This document shows positions 51,771 to 60,492 of a stretch of 64,000 nucleotides of DNA, piece by piece; position 1 is the first letter of the stretch, and every line of letters starts with the position of its first letter. The notes below the pieces were generated by a model. That model was not told the origin of the DNA. It searched no databases and worked only from the letters and a program-made list of their open reading frames with translations. The DNA is from UBA1127 sp034422455. GTDB lineage: Bacteria; Chloroflexota; Dehalococcoidia; Lucifugimonadales; UBA1127. A program made the translations under genes and the position numbers. The stretch is from assembly GCA_034422455.1 (NCBI GenBank), contig DAOUJQ010000013.1, forward strand, positions 103,630 to 167,629, written 5' to 3'.

Positions 51771-52693
51771 TACCGCCGCCCCTCGAGCTCGAGGGCCAGC
51801 TGGTTGAGCCGCTCGACGCGCTTGTCCATCGGCGGGTGCGACGCGAACAGGCCCGCCAGCGACTCGCCCTTGAGCGCGGATACGATGAAGAAGGCGTTGG
51901 CCGTCTCCACCTTACGCAGGTCGTCCGTGGGGATCCGGGCGATGACGCCGGAGATCTTCTGCAGCGCGGAGGCGAGCTTGGACGGCCGGCCCGTCAGGTA
52001 CGCGGCTCCGTGGTCCGCGGCGTATTCGCGGTAGCGCGACAGCGCCAGGATGAGGAGCGTCGCGACAAAGTACACGAGGATGGAGACCAGGTAGGCCAGC
52101 ATCAGCGCCGCGGCAAAATTGCCGCCGCCCGCGCGGTGCCGGCCCATCCCGCCAAACAGGCTCATCCACATGAGCATGTTCATCAGCATGGCCGCCACCG
52201 TCGCAAAGAAGCTCGCCAGCATCATCACGCGCACGTCGGCGTTCAGGATGTGCGTCAGCTCGTGGGCCAGCACGCCCTCCAGCTCGTCGTCGTCCAGCCG
52301 CTGCATGATCCCGGTGGTGACGCAGACCAGCGAGTTCTCGCGGTTGCGCCCCGTCGCAAAGGCGTTCGGCACGTGGGTGTTCGAGACGGCCACCTTGGGC
52401 TTGGGCATGTCAGCGCGCTCCACCAGCCGGTCGACCATGGCGTGCAGCTTGGGCTGCTCCTCCGGCGTGACCAGCTGCGCGTTCATCGACCGCAGCACCA
52501 GCTTGTCCGACGCGAACCACTGGATGCCCAGCATGACCGCCGCAATGACGATGACGAACTCGATGGGGACGCCGAGGCCGAACATGACGGTGATGAAGAA
52601 GAGGTACAGCGCGGCCAGCATGAACATGGTGAAGTACATGCGGACTCGCAATCCGCCGTCTCGCCGGTAGGTCCAGCGCGGGTTCATGGACAT
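51770..52693 (-). CDS. htpX: Membrane zinc protease HtpX
   Basis: 307 residues, M48 family. Four predicted membrane spans (for example MYFTMFMLAALYLFFITVMF), the catalytic HELTHILNADV and the Glu ligand in RYREYAADHGAAYLTGR. It clears misfolded inner-membrane proteins. ATG 52693 follows AAGGAG; a second ATG (52687) is also possible. Operon with the PspAB-like gene. Confidence 0.92.
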   Translation of the reverse strand: MSMNPRWTYRRDGGLRVRMYFTMFMLAALYLFFITVMFGLGVPIEFVIVIAAVMLGIQWFASDKLVLRSMNAQLVTPEEQPKLHAMVDRLVERADMPKPKVAVSNTHVPNAFATGRNRENSLVCVTTGIMQRLDDDELEGVLAHELTHILNADVRVMMLASFFATVAAMLMNMLMWMSLFGGMGRHRAGGGNFAAALMLAYLVSILVYFVATLLILALSRYREYAADHGAAYLTGRPSKLASALQKISGVIARIPTDDLRKVETANAFFIVSALKGESLAGLFASHPPMDKRVERLNQLALELEGRR

Positions 52694-53279
52694 GGTCTGC
52701 TCCTTGGGCGCATGAAATGCCGCTCGGCATCTGGTGGTTACAGGGTCATTATAGCGCACGGGCGCCTCTCACGTTCTCGCGACGCTAGCCCTTTGCGTAC
52801 CCCTTTCCCCGCGACACCGGAGGCTGGGGATACACGCCGCGACCGTCCCCACCCTGACACGGCTCCATTGCGCCGGCGCAGCGCCGCCCGCTACGCTCCC
52901 CCCATGCAAAGCCACAGCAATGCCCTCAACAGAGCTTCGAGGCCGCCGATGAAAACACCGGCGACGCGGCCTCCGGCCCAGTCGCGCGTTGTCAGGCCGG
53001 AGAAAATTGGGACTCGTTTCCTCTATTGCAGAATTCGTTCTGTAGCTGAGACGTGCCATTCCGGATACAAAACGAAGACCAAACGAGACCTCCCTCAGCC
53101 TTGGAACTCGTTTCTGCAAATTTGCAAATTTTGGTTTTGTAGCTGAGACATGCCTTTCCGGATACAAAACGAAGACCAGACGGGACCTCCCTCAGCTACA
53201 ACAAACGACGAAACGAGTTAACCGTTGTACTTGCTGGCTATCGCCGGCATGACGGAAAGGGTGCGAGGGTGAGCGGCGG
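52694..53279. other. Intergenic region with the ~200-bp element
   Basis: About 585 bases; no supported gene. From ~52845 to 53218 it holds the longest copy of the GTAGCTGA element, including a tandem duplicate of ~60 bases (53041-53099 and 53138-53200). The first ~150 bases contain nothing I recognise. Confidence 0.65.
52845..53218 (+). repeat. Dispersed ~200-bp element, copy 3 (with internal duplication)
   Basis: CACCCTGACACGGC near 52851, CGCTACGCTCCCCCCATGCA near 52893, then TGTAGCTGAGACGTGCCATT (53041) and TGTAGCTGAGACATGCCTTT (53138). Each is followed by CCGGATACAAAACGAAGACC, then ACCTCCCTCAGC. The two half-copies differ at a few positions only. Confidence 0.75.
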
Positions 53280-53765
53280 CTATGCGTTCTGCCCCAGGCT
53301 GATGATGACGACGCCGGCCACGACCAGCGCTGCCCCATTCACCACCCGCCACGTGATGCGCTCCATGCCCCGGATGAAGACCTGCGAGAAGAGGATGGCC
53401 GTCAGCGGGTTCATCGCAAGGATGGGTGCGACCACCACGACGGGAGCGTTCGATACGGCCAGGAACATGAGCATGATGCCGCCGCCCGCGCCCAGGCCCC
53501 CCAGTGCCGCCCACACCCAGGCGCGCCGTCGTGTGCCTCTGTCGCGGCGTACGTCGGGCGCGGAGACAACCGTCAGCACCAGCATGCCGAAGGTCATCCC
53601 CAGCGCCGCGGCCAGAAGCGGAGGGGTGTCCTCCACCACCTGCTTCGCCAGGATCAAGCTGGCCCCATAGGCGAGGCACGCCGCGCCCGCCAGCGCATAG
53701 CCAACCACCTGCGTCCGGGTCAGCGCCGGGCGTGGCGCTTCCGCCGCCGGCTGTGGAGGCCTCAT
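53280..53765 (-). CDS. EamA-family half transporter, second half
   Basis: 161 residues from ATG 53763-53765, five hydrophobic spans of an EamA domain (QVVGYALAGAACLAYGASLI, LLAAALGMTFGMLVLTVVS, WAALGGLGAGGGIMLMFLA, ITWRVVNGAALVVAGVVII). It overlaps the first half by 4 bases (ATGA). A normal EamA transporter carries both halves in one ~300-residue chain. Probably a heterodimer with the partner; a frameshift splitting one gene is the alternative. Confidence 0.75.
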   Translation of the reverse strand: MRPPQPAAEAPRPALTRTQVVGYALAGAACLAYGASLILAKQVVEDTPPLLAAALGMTFGMLVLTVVSAPDVRRDRGTRRRAWVWAALGGLGAGGGIMLMFLAVSNAPVVVVAPILAMNPLTAILFSQVFIRGMERITWRVVNGAALVVAGVVIISLGQNA

Positions 53766-54187
53766 CGCCGGTCCGTCACGATCAGGAGCACGCCGGCCAT
53801 GACGGTCAGCCCTCCCAGAATGAGCCACACGTTGATCTGCTCGTTCAGGAACAGGATCGCCAGCACAAGTGCGGGGACCGGCGAGGCCGAGACGACGGGG
53901 ACCGACCGGCTGAGCCCGATGCGGCTGATGCTTGAGTAGTTCAGGAACCTGCCGAGGAGAAAGTTGGACATGCCGTAGAAGAATATGGTGACCAGGGCGC
54001 CCAGCGTCATGGTGGTCAGGGCTTCCCAATGCAGTACAAAGGACAGCGGTATGAGCAGGAGGAGGCCGCTGAAGAGGGAAAAGACGGCGCTGGTGGTCGG
54101 CCGCATGTCCCGGAGCGCCAGGCGGATCCAAACGTTGCCCATGCCCCACACCGTGGAGGCCCCCAGGGCAAAGAGGATGCCGGTCAT
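53762..54187 (-). CDS. EamA-family half transporter, first half
   Basis: 141 residues with four to five spans: GILFALGASTVWGMGNVWIR, TTSAVFSLFSGLLLLIPLSF, ALVTIFFYGMSNFLLG, WLILGGLTVMAGVLLIV. A typical first EamA domain with the SVPVVSASPVPALV helix. It overlaps purQ by 4 bases (ATGA), and the second half by 4 bases. Exported or imported substrate unknown. Confidence 0.75.
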   Translation of the reverse strand: MTGILFALGASTVWGMGNVWIRLALRDMRPTTSAVFSLFSGLLLLIPLSFVLHWEALTTMTLGALVTIFFYGMSNFLLGRFLNYSSISRIGLSRSVPVVSASPVPALVLAILFLNEQINVWLILGGLTVMAGVLLIVTDRR

Positions 54188-54879
54188 ACGGTGGACCGCT
54201 CACCCAGGATGGAGTGGAAGATGCGCAGGCCGTCCGTCCCGCCCAGCAGCGCGGACGACGCCCGCTCAGGGTGCGGCATCATCCCCAGCACGTTGCCCCG
54301 CCTGTTGACGATCCCCGCAATGTTGTTGAAGGAGCCGTTGGGGTTGGCCTCCGCCGTCGGCACTCCCTCGGCGTTGGCGTACCGGAAGACCACCTGGCTG
54401 TTGATCTCCAGGTCCCTCAGCTCGCGGGGCGACGCATAGTAGCGGCCCTCGCCGTGCGAGACCGGCATGCCGAGGGCGTCGCCAACGTGGCAGGCGCTGG
54501 TGAACGGCGTGTCCGCGTTCTCGACGCGCAGGTGCGTCCACTCGCACCGGAACTCCAGGTGGTCGTTGCGCAGCAGCGCGCCGGGCAGCAGCCCCGCCTC
54601 GCAGAGGATCTGGAAGCCGTTGCAGCTCCCCAGCACCAGCCCGCCCCGCTCGGCGTAGGTCGCCACCGACTCCATGACGGGCGAGAGGCTGGCGATTGCG
54701 CCGGTGCGGAGGTAGTCGCCGTAGGCGAAGCCGCCGGGCAGCACGACGCAGTCAAAGCCGCTCAGGTCGCGCTCCTTGTGCCACACGTAGCGTACGTCCT
54801 GCTCCAGCGACTCGCCCAACGCGACGCCGAAGTCGCGGTCGCTCCACGTGCCGGGGAAGACCACCACGCCGAATCTCAT
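54184..54879 (-). CDS. purQ: Phosphoribosylformylglycinamidine synthase subunit PurQ
   Basis: 231 residues, the glutaminase subunit of FGAM synthase in purine synthesis. The nucleophile Cys is in GSCNGFQILCEAGLLPG; the catalytic His/Glu lie in MMPHPERA. The oxyanion segment reads FPGTWSDRDF where many PurQ have FPG(S/T)NCD. ATG 54879; 3' end overlaps the EamA half gene, so the three are one transcript. No purS or purL in the window. Confidence 0.9.
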   Translation of the reverse strand: MRFGVVVFPGTWSDRDFGVALGESLEQDVRYVWHKERDLSGFDCVVLPGGFAYGDYLRTGAIASLSPVMESVATYAERGGLVLGSCNGFQILCEAGLLPGALLRNDHLEFRCEWTHLRVENADTPFTSACHVGDALGMPVSHGEGRYYASPRELRDLEINSQVVFRYANAEGVPTAEANPNGSFNNIAGIVNRRGNVLGMMPHPERASSALLGGTDGLRIFHSILGERSTV

Positions 54880-54897
54880 GCGCGCTCCGTCCTGCTT

Positions 54898-55016
54898 ACG
54901 CCGCCTCTTCTTCCCGGCGAAAGCCGGGATCCAGGGGCGGGGCGTCTCTCCCGCATCCGCTCGCCCTGAGCTCCGTCGTAGGGTCGCCCTGAGCTTGTCG
55001 AAGGGCCTCCAGAACT
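54898..55016. repeat. Type B and A dispersed repeats
   Basis: TTCCCGGCGAAAGCCGGGAT then CCAGGGGCGGGGC (type B relative, about 54907-54945), and two type A cores in tandem (CGCCCTGAGCTCCGTCGTAG, CGCCCTGAGCTTGTCGAAGG; about 54961-55006). Confidence 0.75.
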
Positions 55017-55039
55017 GTTGGATTATCCCGTAAACAAAA

Positions 55040-55067
55040 CACCCCAACCGCGTTTCCGGCTGGGGTG
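55040..55067 (-). terminator. Terminator of rpsU-yqeY
   Basis: CACCCCAACC and GGCTGGGGTG pair (9 of 10). On the minus strand TTTTGTTTAC follows. Confidence 0.7.
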
Positions 55068-55094
55068 ATGTCCTCCTCCAAGGCCCCTCCGCTG

Positions 55095-55541
55095 CTAGGC
55101 TTGAAGCAACTCCGACACCGTCGCGTTCACGAGGCCGCCGTCGGCCTTGCCCTTGAGCTGCCCCATCAGCTTACCCATGACCTTGCCCTTGTCGCCAGGG
55201 CCCGCCGCGCCCAGTTCGGCGATGATAGCCCGTGCCGCCGCTTCAACCTCGTCGCGGCCCATGAGCTGCGGCAGGTACTGCTCCAGCACCGCCAGCTCCG
55301 CCGACTCCTGCTCTTCCCGGTCGCTGCGTCCTGCCGTTCGGTAGGCCTCGATGCTGTCGCGGCGCTGCCTCGCCTGCTGCTGGAGCGCGGCGAGGGTCTC
55401 GCCGTCGTCCAGGGGCCCGCCCTTGGCCTTCTCGGCGTAGGCGATGGCGTTGCGGGCCATACGTACGACGTCCCGGCGCAGCGTGTCGCCGGAACGCATG
55501 GCCTCTTTGAGGTCGTCAGCCAGCCGGTCCTGGAGCGTCAT
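55095..55541 (-). CDS. GatB/YqeY domain protein
   Basis: 148 residues. Helical YqeY fold: MTLQDRLADDLKEAMRSGDTLRRDVVRMARNAI, EEQESAELAVLEQYLPQLM, and KVMGKLMGQLKGKADGGLVN. Proteins of this group are linked to tRNA-dependent amidotransferases but their role alone is unclear. It follows rpsU by 7 bases in the same direction, a common pairing. Confidence 0.88.
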   Translation of the reverse strand: MTLQDRLADDLKEAMRSGDTLRRDVVRMARNAIAYAEKAKGGPLDDGETLAALQQQARQRRDSIEAYRTAGRSDREEQESAELAVLEQYLPQLMGRDEVEAAARAIIAELGAAGPGDKGKVMGKLMGQLKGKADGGLVNATVSELLQA

Positions 55542-55548
55542 GGCAAGG

Positions 55549-55731
55549 CTACGAGTTCTTGCGGCTCTTGCGGCGCTTGGCGGCTTCCTTCTTCTTGCGC
55601 GTCACGCTGGGCGGCTCGAAGTGCGCCCGGCGTCGCGCCTCGGACAGGATGCCGTCCTGCTGTACGCGCTTGTTGAAGCGGCGGAGCATGCTCTCGAAGC
55701 TCTCGCCTTCCAACTGGTGGACTTCAGACAA
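55549..55731 (-). CDS. rpsU: 30S ribosomal protein S21
   Basis: About 60 residues: HQLEGESFESMLRRFNKRVQ, QDGILSEARRRAHFE and KKKEAAKRRKSRK, the basic S21 pattern. The TTG at 55731 has GAGG 6 bases upstream; a GTG at 55743 (adding MRQE) is the other start. Divergent from the methyltransferase-Maf gene. Confidence 0.82.
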   Translation of the reverse strand: MSEVHQLEGESFESMLRRFNKRVQQDGILSEARRRAHFEPPSVTRKKKEAAKRRKSRKNS

Positions 55732-55841
55732 TTCTTGCCTCACTTCTGTTGCTTGGAAGCTTGAGTATAGGTGGATTTCGCAGGGGGGTCAAGGAACGCG
55801 CCTTGGCAGCCGTAGGGGCGTCCCCTATAGTTAGTCCTGCT

Positions 55842-57716
55842 ATGGCGGAGGCAACGCAACACGCCGCGACGGGGGCGCTCGCGCCCGGCGACCGCATCGA
55901 GCTCACCCTGCTGGAGCTTACCCCGACGGGCGAGTGCACGGCCACGCTCGACGGCGGGCCCGTCACCGTCTTCGGCGGCATCCCCGGCGAGCGCGTCGTG
56001 GCCGAGGTGGTCCGGCGCCGCCGCGACGCCGTCGCCGCCCGCGTGGTCGAGGTGCTGGAGCCATCGCCGCACCGGGTGGCGTCCGACTGCGAGTATTTCT
56101 GGCCCTGCACCGGCTGCCAGTGGCGGCACGTCTCGTACGAGCGCCAGCTCGAAATCAAGCGGGAGCGCGTCGAGGCGACTCTGCGGGCCGAGCCGGGGCT
56201 CGCCGGCGTCGTTGTCCAGCCCACCATGCCCAGCCGCTCGACGTCCGGCTACCGGAACCACGCGCGCTTCACCATCGGGCCCGGCGGCACGCTGGGCTAC
56301 GTCAACCACACGACCCGGCGCTTCCTGCGTGTGGACCGCTGCGACCTGATGCACCCGTGGATCAACGACGCCCTGAGCCAACTGCAGGAGCGCTGCGCCG
56401 AGACCACGCAGCTCTCCGTCCGCTACGGCGTCAACACCGGCGACTACCTCGTGCAGCCGCGGCTCGTTGGGCACGGCATTGAGCTGGAGAGCGGGCAGAA
56501 GCACTACACGGAGGCGATGCTGGGCCGGGAGTTCCGCGTAGCATCGCCTTCATTCTTCCAGGTCAACACGCCGACGGCGGAGGCCATGGTGGAGCTGGTC
56601 GGCGACCAACTGCATCTCCGGCCCACCGACCTGCTCGTGGACGCCTACGCCGGCGTGGGGGTGTTCGCCCGCCTGCTGGCCGATCGCTGCCGCCGGGTCA
56701 TCGCCATCGAGGAGTCGTCCGCGGCGGTCAAGGACGCCCGCGTCAACGCCGAGGACTCGCCCACCGTCGAGTTCCGCCTCGGCAAGACGGAAGACGTGCT
56801 GCCGGCGCTCGATGAGACGCCCGACGCCCTCATCCTGGACCCGCCCCGCGCCGGCTGCGACCGCCGGGCCCTGGACGCCGTCGTGCGCTTTGGCCCCCGC
56901 CGGATCGCGTACGTCTCCTGCGAGCCGGAAGCCCTTGCGCGCGACCTTGCGGTTCTGGTGGAAGGCGGCTACTACGTCGACCTCGTCCAGCCCGTCGACC
57001 TCTTCCCGCATACCCACCACATCGAGGCCATAGCGGTGCTGTCACGAGCCGCCAACGAGAATACCCCGTCGCTTACCCTGGCGTCGGCGTCGCCCCGCCG
57101 ACGCGAGCTGCTGCAGCTCCTCGGGCTCGACTACGACGTTGCGGTCTCCGGCGTGGACGAGACGCCGGCGGAGAGCGAAGACACGCCGGAGGGGATCGCG
57201 CAGTCGCTGGCGCTCCGCAAGGCGCGGGCCGTCGCCGCCGGGCGGTCGTCCGGCCTCGTGCTCGGCGCCGACACCGTCGGCGCACTGGACGGGGTCATCT
57301 ACGGCAAGCCCAGCGACGCCGCGGAGGCCGAGGCGACGCTCCGTGCGCTGCGAGGGCGAACGCACACCGTCGTCACCGGCGTCGCGCTCGTGGACGCCGC
57401 CACGGGCGAGGCGGCCGCCGCCTACGACGCCACGCGGGTCACCATGCGCGACTTCACGGACGCCGAGATGGCCTCCTACATCGCCTCCGGCAACCCCATG
57501 GACAAGGCGGGCGCCTACGCGGCGCAGGACGCGGCCTTCCACCCCGCGGCCGCCATCGACGGGTGCTGGACCAACGTCATCGGCCTGCCGCTTTGCCGCG
57601 TACGGACACTCCTCGCCCAGCACGGCGTCGATACCCCGGAAGGCGCTGAGTGGGGACCCCTCGGCGAGTGCGCGGGCTGCGCCTCCATCCCCGAGAAGGG
57701 TTGGCCGCTGCCATGA
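55842..57716 (+). CDS. Fusion: RlmD/TrmA-type RNA methyltransferase plus Maf pyrophosphatase
   Basis: 624 residues in one unbroken frame. Residues 1-~60 are a TRAM domain; 83-92 carry C-X5-C-X2-C of the [4Fe-4S] site (CEYFWPCTGC); then the Rossmann domain with VDAYAGVGVFARLLADRC, DPPRAGCDRR and the catalytic YVSCEPEALARDL. This makes 5-methyluridine in rRNA or tRNA. From ~408 a Maf domain begins: LTLASASPRRRELLQLLGLDYDV, VLGADTVGALDGVIYGKP, VTGVALVD; Maf removes non-canonical nucleotides (m5U/m7G/pseudouridine triphosphates). No stop or start codon with a ribosome-binding site separates them. Ends ECAGCASIPEKGWP. Overlaps tatA by ATGA. Confidence 0.85.
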   Translation: MAEATQHAATGALAPGDRIELTLLELTPTGECTATLDGGPVTVFGGIPGERVVAEVVRRRRDAVAARVVEVLEPSPHRVASDCEYFWPCTGCQWRHVSYERQLEIKRERVEATLRAEPGLAGVVVQPTMPSRSTSGYRNHARFTIGPGGTLGYVNHTTRRFLRVDRCDLMHPWINDALSQLQERCAETTQLSVRYGVNTGDYLVQPRLVGHGIELESGQKHYTEAMLGREFRVASPSFFQVNTPTAEAMVELVGDQLHLRPTDLLVDAYAGVGVFARLLADRCRRVIAIEESSAAVKDARVNAEDSPTVEFRLGKTEDVLPALDETPDALILDPPRAGCDRRALDAVVRFGPRRIAYVSCEPEALARDLAVLVEGGYYVDLVQPVDLFPHTHHIEAIAVLSRAANENTPSLTLASASPRRRELLQLLGLDYDVAVSGVDETPAESEDTPEGIAQSLALRKARAVAAGRSSGLVLGADTVGALDGVIYGKPSDAAEAEATLRALRGRTHTVVTGVALVDAATGEAAAAYDATRVTMRDFTDAEMASYIASGNPMDKAGAYAAQDAAFHPAAAIDGCWTNVIGLPLCRVRTLLAQHGVDTPEGAEWGPLGECAGCASIPEKGWPLP

Positions 57717-57979
57717 ACGTGATGGGTGTCGGGCCCCTGGAGCTGTTCGTCGTGCTCCTCGTCGCCTTCCTGGTGCTCGGCCCCGAGCGCATGGTCGAGT
57801 CGGCGCGCTCCATCGGCAAGACGGTCAACGACCTGAAGCAGACCTTCTCCGGCATCCCCCGCACCCTTGACGACCTGCTGGAGGAGCCAGAGCCCCCCGA
57901 CGAGGGCCCCGGCGTCGCGCGCCCGCGGCGGTCCCGCTCATCCCCCCGCGACACTGACGACACCGACGCGAAGGAGTAG
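57713..57979 (+). CDS. tatA: Twin-arginine translocase subunit TatA/TatB-like
   Basis: 88 residues. A single membrane span (ELFVVLLVAFLVLGPERMVE) with the GPE turn, an amphipathic helix (SARSIGKTVNDLKQTFSG) and a polar tail. It starts with ATG overlapping the previous stop. Pairs with tatC 2 bases downstream to export folded Tat substrates. Confidence 0.85.
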   Translation: MNVMGVGPLELFVVLLVAFLVLGPERMVESARSIGKTVNDLKQTFSGIPRTLDDLLEEPEPPDEGPGVARPRRSRSSPRDTDDTDAKE

Positions 57980-57981
57980 CC

Positions 57982-58734
57982 GTGCCGGACGACGCGCGCC
58001 CGCTCCGCAAACACCTGGAGGAACTGCGCTGGCGGTTGCTGGTGGTGGTCATCGCCGTTGTCATTGGCGCAGCGGTCAGCGTCGTCTTCTTCCGCCCGCT
58101 CGTGGAGGTCCTGCTCCGCCCCGGCGAGGGCTACCTGTCCAGCTCCGGCGGTCCCATCTACACGGAGCTCACCGAGCTGCTGGGCGTGACCGTCAAGGTC
58201 GCGCTGCTGGGCGGCCTCGTCATCGCCTTGCCCATCCTCACGTACCAGGTCGTGGCCTTCGTATCGCCGGGGCTGACGCGCCGGGAGAAGACGTACCTGA
58301 TGTCGCTGACGCCCGCCGCGCTGGTCTGCTTCGGGCTTGGTGTGGCCTTCGCCTACTTCGTGATCATCCCGCCCATGCTCAAGTTCCTGCTCACCTACGC
58401 CAACGACGTCGCCGTGCCGATGATCCGCATCAGCAACTACGTGAACATCCTGGTCACGCTGGTCTTCTGGATGGGCGTCATCTTCGAGACGCCGTTGATC
58501 ATGTTCACTCTCGCCAAGACGGGCGTCATGAGCCCGGACGCCATGGCGAGGGCGAGGCGGCTGATCATCGTCATGGCCTTCCTGCTCGGCGCGATGATCA
58601 CGCCCACCTTCGATCCCCTCAACCAGACCCTCGTCGCGCTGCCCTTCCTGGTCCTCTACGAGGTCGGCCTGCGGCTCGCCCGGTTCGCCCGCCCGCGGGC
58701 TCGCACCGAGGAAGCGGCGGAGGGCTCGGCATAG
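57982..58734 (+). CDS. tatC: Twin-arginine translocase subunit TatC
   Basis: 250 residues, six membrane spans. The N-terminal LRKHLEELRWRLL, the FVSPGLTRREK loop and the FAYFVIIPPMLKFL segment are TatC hallmarks. GTG start at 57982 with AAGGAG at 57971-57976. Confidence 0.92.
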   Translation: MPDDARPLRKHLEELRWRLLVVVIAVVIGAAVSVVFFRPLVEVLLRPGEGYLSSSGGPIYTELTELLGVTVKVALLGGLVIALPILTYQVVAFVSPGLTRREKTYLMSLTPAALVCFGLGVAFAYFVIIPPMLKFLLTYANDVAVPMIRISNYVNILVTLVFWMGVIFETPLIMFTLAKTGVMSPDAMARARRLIIVMAFLLGAMITPTFDPLNQTLVALPFLVLYEVGLRLARFARPRARTEEAAEGSA

Positions 58735-58836
58735 AGTGTTCGCCGCCGCCTCAACGGCGGTCCTGTCGACCGGAGAGCAGTCCACGTCGTAGCTGAGCAA
58801 GGCGTTCCGCATGCTATCCTGTCTGCAGGGGGATGC

Positions 58837-60225
58837 ATGGCCACATACGACGTCGTCATCATCGGCGCGGGCCCCGGCGGGTACGTCGCCGCGCTGCGGG
58901 CCGCGCAGCTCGGCATGAAGGCCGCCGTGGTGGAGCGCGGCGACGTCGGCGGGACCTGCCTCAACTGGGGCTGCATCCCCAGCAAGGCCCTCATCAGGAA
59001 CGCAGAGGTGGTCAACCTCTTCAACAACGCCCGCTTCTGGGGCGTAACGGTCGACGGGATGAGCGCCGACTTCGGCGCCGCCATCGACCGGAGCCGGCAG
59101 GTCGTCAACCGCATGACACGCGGGGTCTCCTACCTCTTCCGCAAGAACGGCGTCGACGTGGTCACCGGCACGGCCACGCTGGTCGACGCCCACACCGTCG
59201 CCGTGGACGGCGCGGACGATCCCCTGCAAGCCGGCAACGTCATCATCGCCACCGGGGCGCGGCCGCGGTCGCTGCCCGGCCTTGAAGTGGACGGCGATCT
59301 GGTCATGACCAGCCGCGAGGCCCTTGAAGCCAGGGACATGCCCGCGTCCGCCGTCTTTGTCGGCGGCGGCGCCATCGGCTGCGAGCTGGCCTTCGTCTAC
59401 AACTCCTACGGCGTCGACACCACCATCGTCGAGGCGTTGCCCCGGCTGCTGCCGTTGGAGGACGCCGAGGTCAGCGCGGAGGTCGAGCGCGTCTTCCAGA
59501 AGCAGGGCATCCGTTGCAGGCCTGGGACGCACCTTGTGGGGTACCGGCGCGAGGGCGACAAGGCAGTTTTGACGGTGTTCACCGTCGAGGGTGAAGACGA
59601 GGAGGAGGTGCTCACGGACCGCGTCGTCGTGGCCGTGGGCGTGCAGGGCAACGTGGAGGGCCTGGGACTGGAGAACGCCGGCGTCGCGGCCGAGCGCGGC
59701 TTCATCACCGTCGACGAGCACATGCGCACGTCGGCCGAGGGCGTCTACGCGGTCGGCGACGTCAACGGCGTCATGCCGCTGGCGCACGTGGCGTCGGCGC
59801 AGGCCGTCTACGTCGTCGAGCGGCTGGCGGGCCTGGATCCTCCGCCGCTGGACCATGGGCTCATGCCGCGCGCGGTGTACTGCCAGCCGCAGGTGGCCAG
59901 CTTCGGCCTGACCGAGGAGGCCGCGCGCGAATCCGGCATCCCCGTCCGGGTGGGCAAGTTCCCCTTCCGGCCCAACGGCAAGGCGCTGGGCGCGGCAGAC
60001 TACGAGGGCTTCGCCAAAGTGGTGGTTGAGGAGGGCTCCGAGCGCATCCTCGGCGCGCACCTGGTCGGGCCGGAGGTTACGGAGCTCCTCGGCGAGCTCT
60101 CCATGACCCGGCAGCTTGAGGGCACGGCGCGGGAGCTGGGGACGATGGTGCACGCGCACCCCAGCCTCTCGGAGGTCGTGAAGGAGGCCGCTCTCGCCTC
60201 CATCGGCGAGGCGCTCCACGGGTAG
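58837..60225 (+). CDS. lpd: Dihydrolipoyl dehydrogenase
   Basis: 462 residues. FAD loop VVIIGAGPGGYVAALRAAQ, the redox-active disulfide in GTCLNWGCIPSKAL, NAD domain FVGGGAIGCELA, and the C-terminal dimer region with the His-Pro (VHAHPSLSEV). It reoxidises lipoyl domains of the E2 at 60493 and/or others. Gap of ~270 bases with repeats before the E2 gene. Confidence 0.95.
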   Translation: MATYDVVIIGAGPGGYVAALRAAQLGMKAAVVERGDVGGTCLNWGCIPSKALIRNAEVVNLFNNARFWGVTVDGMSADFGAAIDRSRQVVNRMTRGVSYLFRKNGVDVVTGTATLVDAHTVAVDGADDPLQAGNVIIATGARPRSLPGLEVDGDLVMTSREALEARDMPASAVFVGGGAIGCELAFVYNSYGVDTTIVEALPRLLPLEDAEVSAEVERVFQKQGIRCRPGTHLVGYRREGDKAVLTVFTVEGEDEEEVLTDRVVVAVGVQGNVEGLGLENAGVAAERGFITVDEHMRTSAEGVYAVGDVNGVMPLAHVASAQAVYVVERLAGLDPPPLDHGLMPRAVYCQPQVASFGLTEEAARESGIPVRVGKFPFRPNGKALGAADYEGFAKVVVEEGSERILGAHLVGPEVTELLGELSMTRQLEGTARELGTMVHAHPSLSEVVKEAALASIGEALHG

Positions 60226-60229
60226 CCGG

Positions 60230-60425
60230 ACCTTCGTCTTCCCGCCGCCCCACCTTCGTCTTCCCGGCGAAGGCCGGGATCCAGGGGAAGGGCAGCCAAC
60301 GCCGTTCGCCCTGAGCCTGTCGAAGGGCCCCCTCTCCCCCCGCTCTCCGCTGGCATGACGAGATGCCGCCCGTCCCGTTCGCCCTGAGCCCCGTCGAAGG
60401 GGGAAATCGAAGGATGAACGGACGG
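60230..60425 (+). repeat. Type B and A dispersed repeats
   Basis: CTTCGTCTTCCCGGCGAAGG with CCGGGATCCAGGGG (near 60249-60288) and type A at 60302-60328 and 60377-60425 (GTTCGCCCTGAGCCCCGTCG with GAACGGACGG). No gene. Confidence 0.75.
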
Positions 60426-60492
60426 CCCCGCATCCCCCTGTGTTAGAATCTTTCCGCCTCGAAACCGCTCGCACGCTCGCCGGGAGGGCAAT

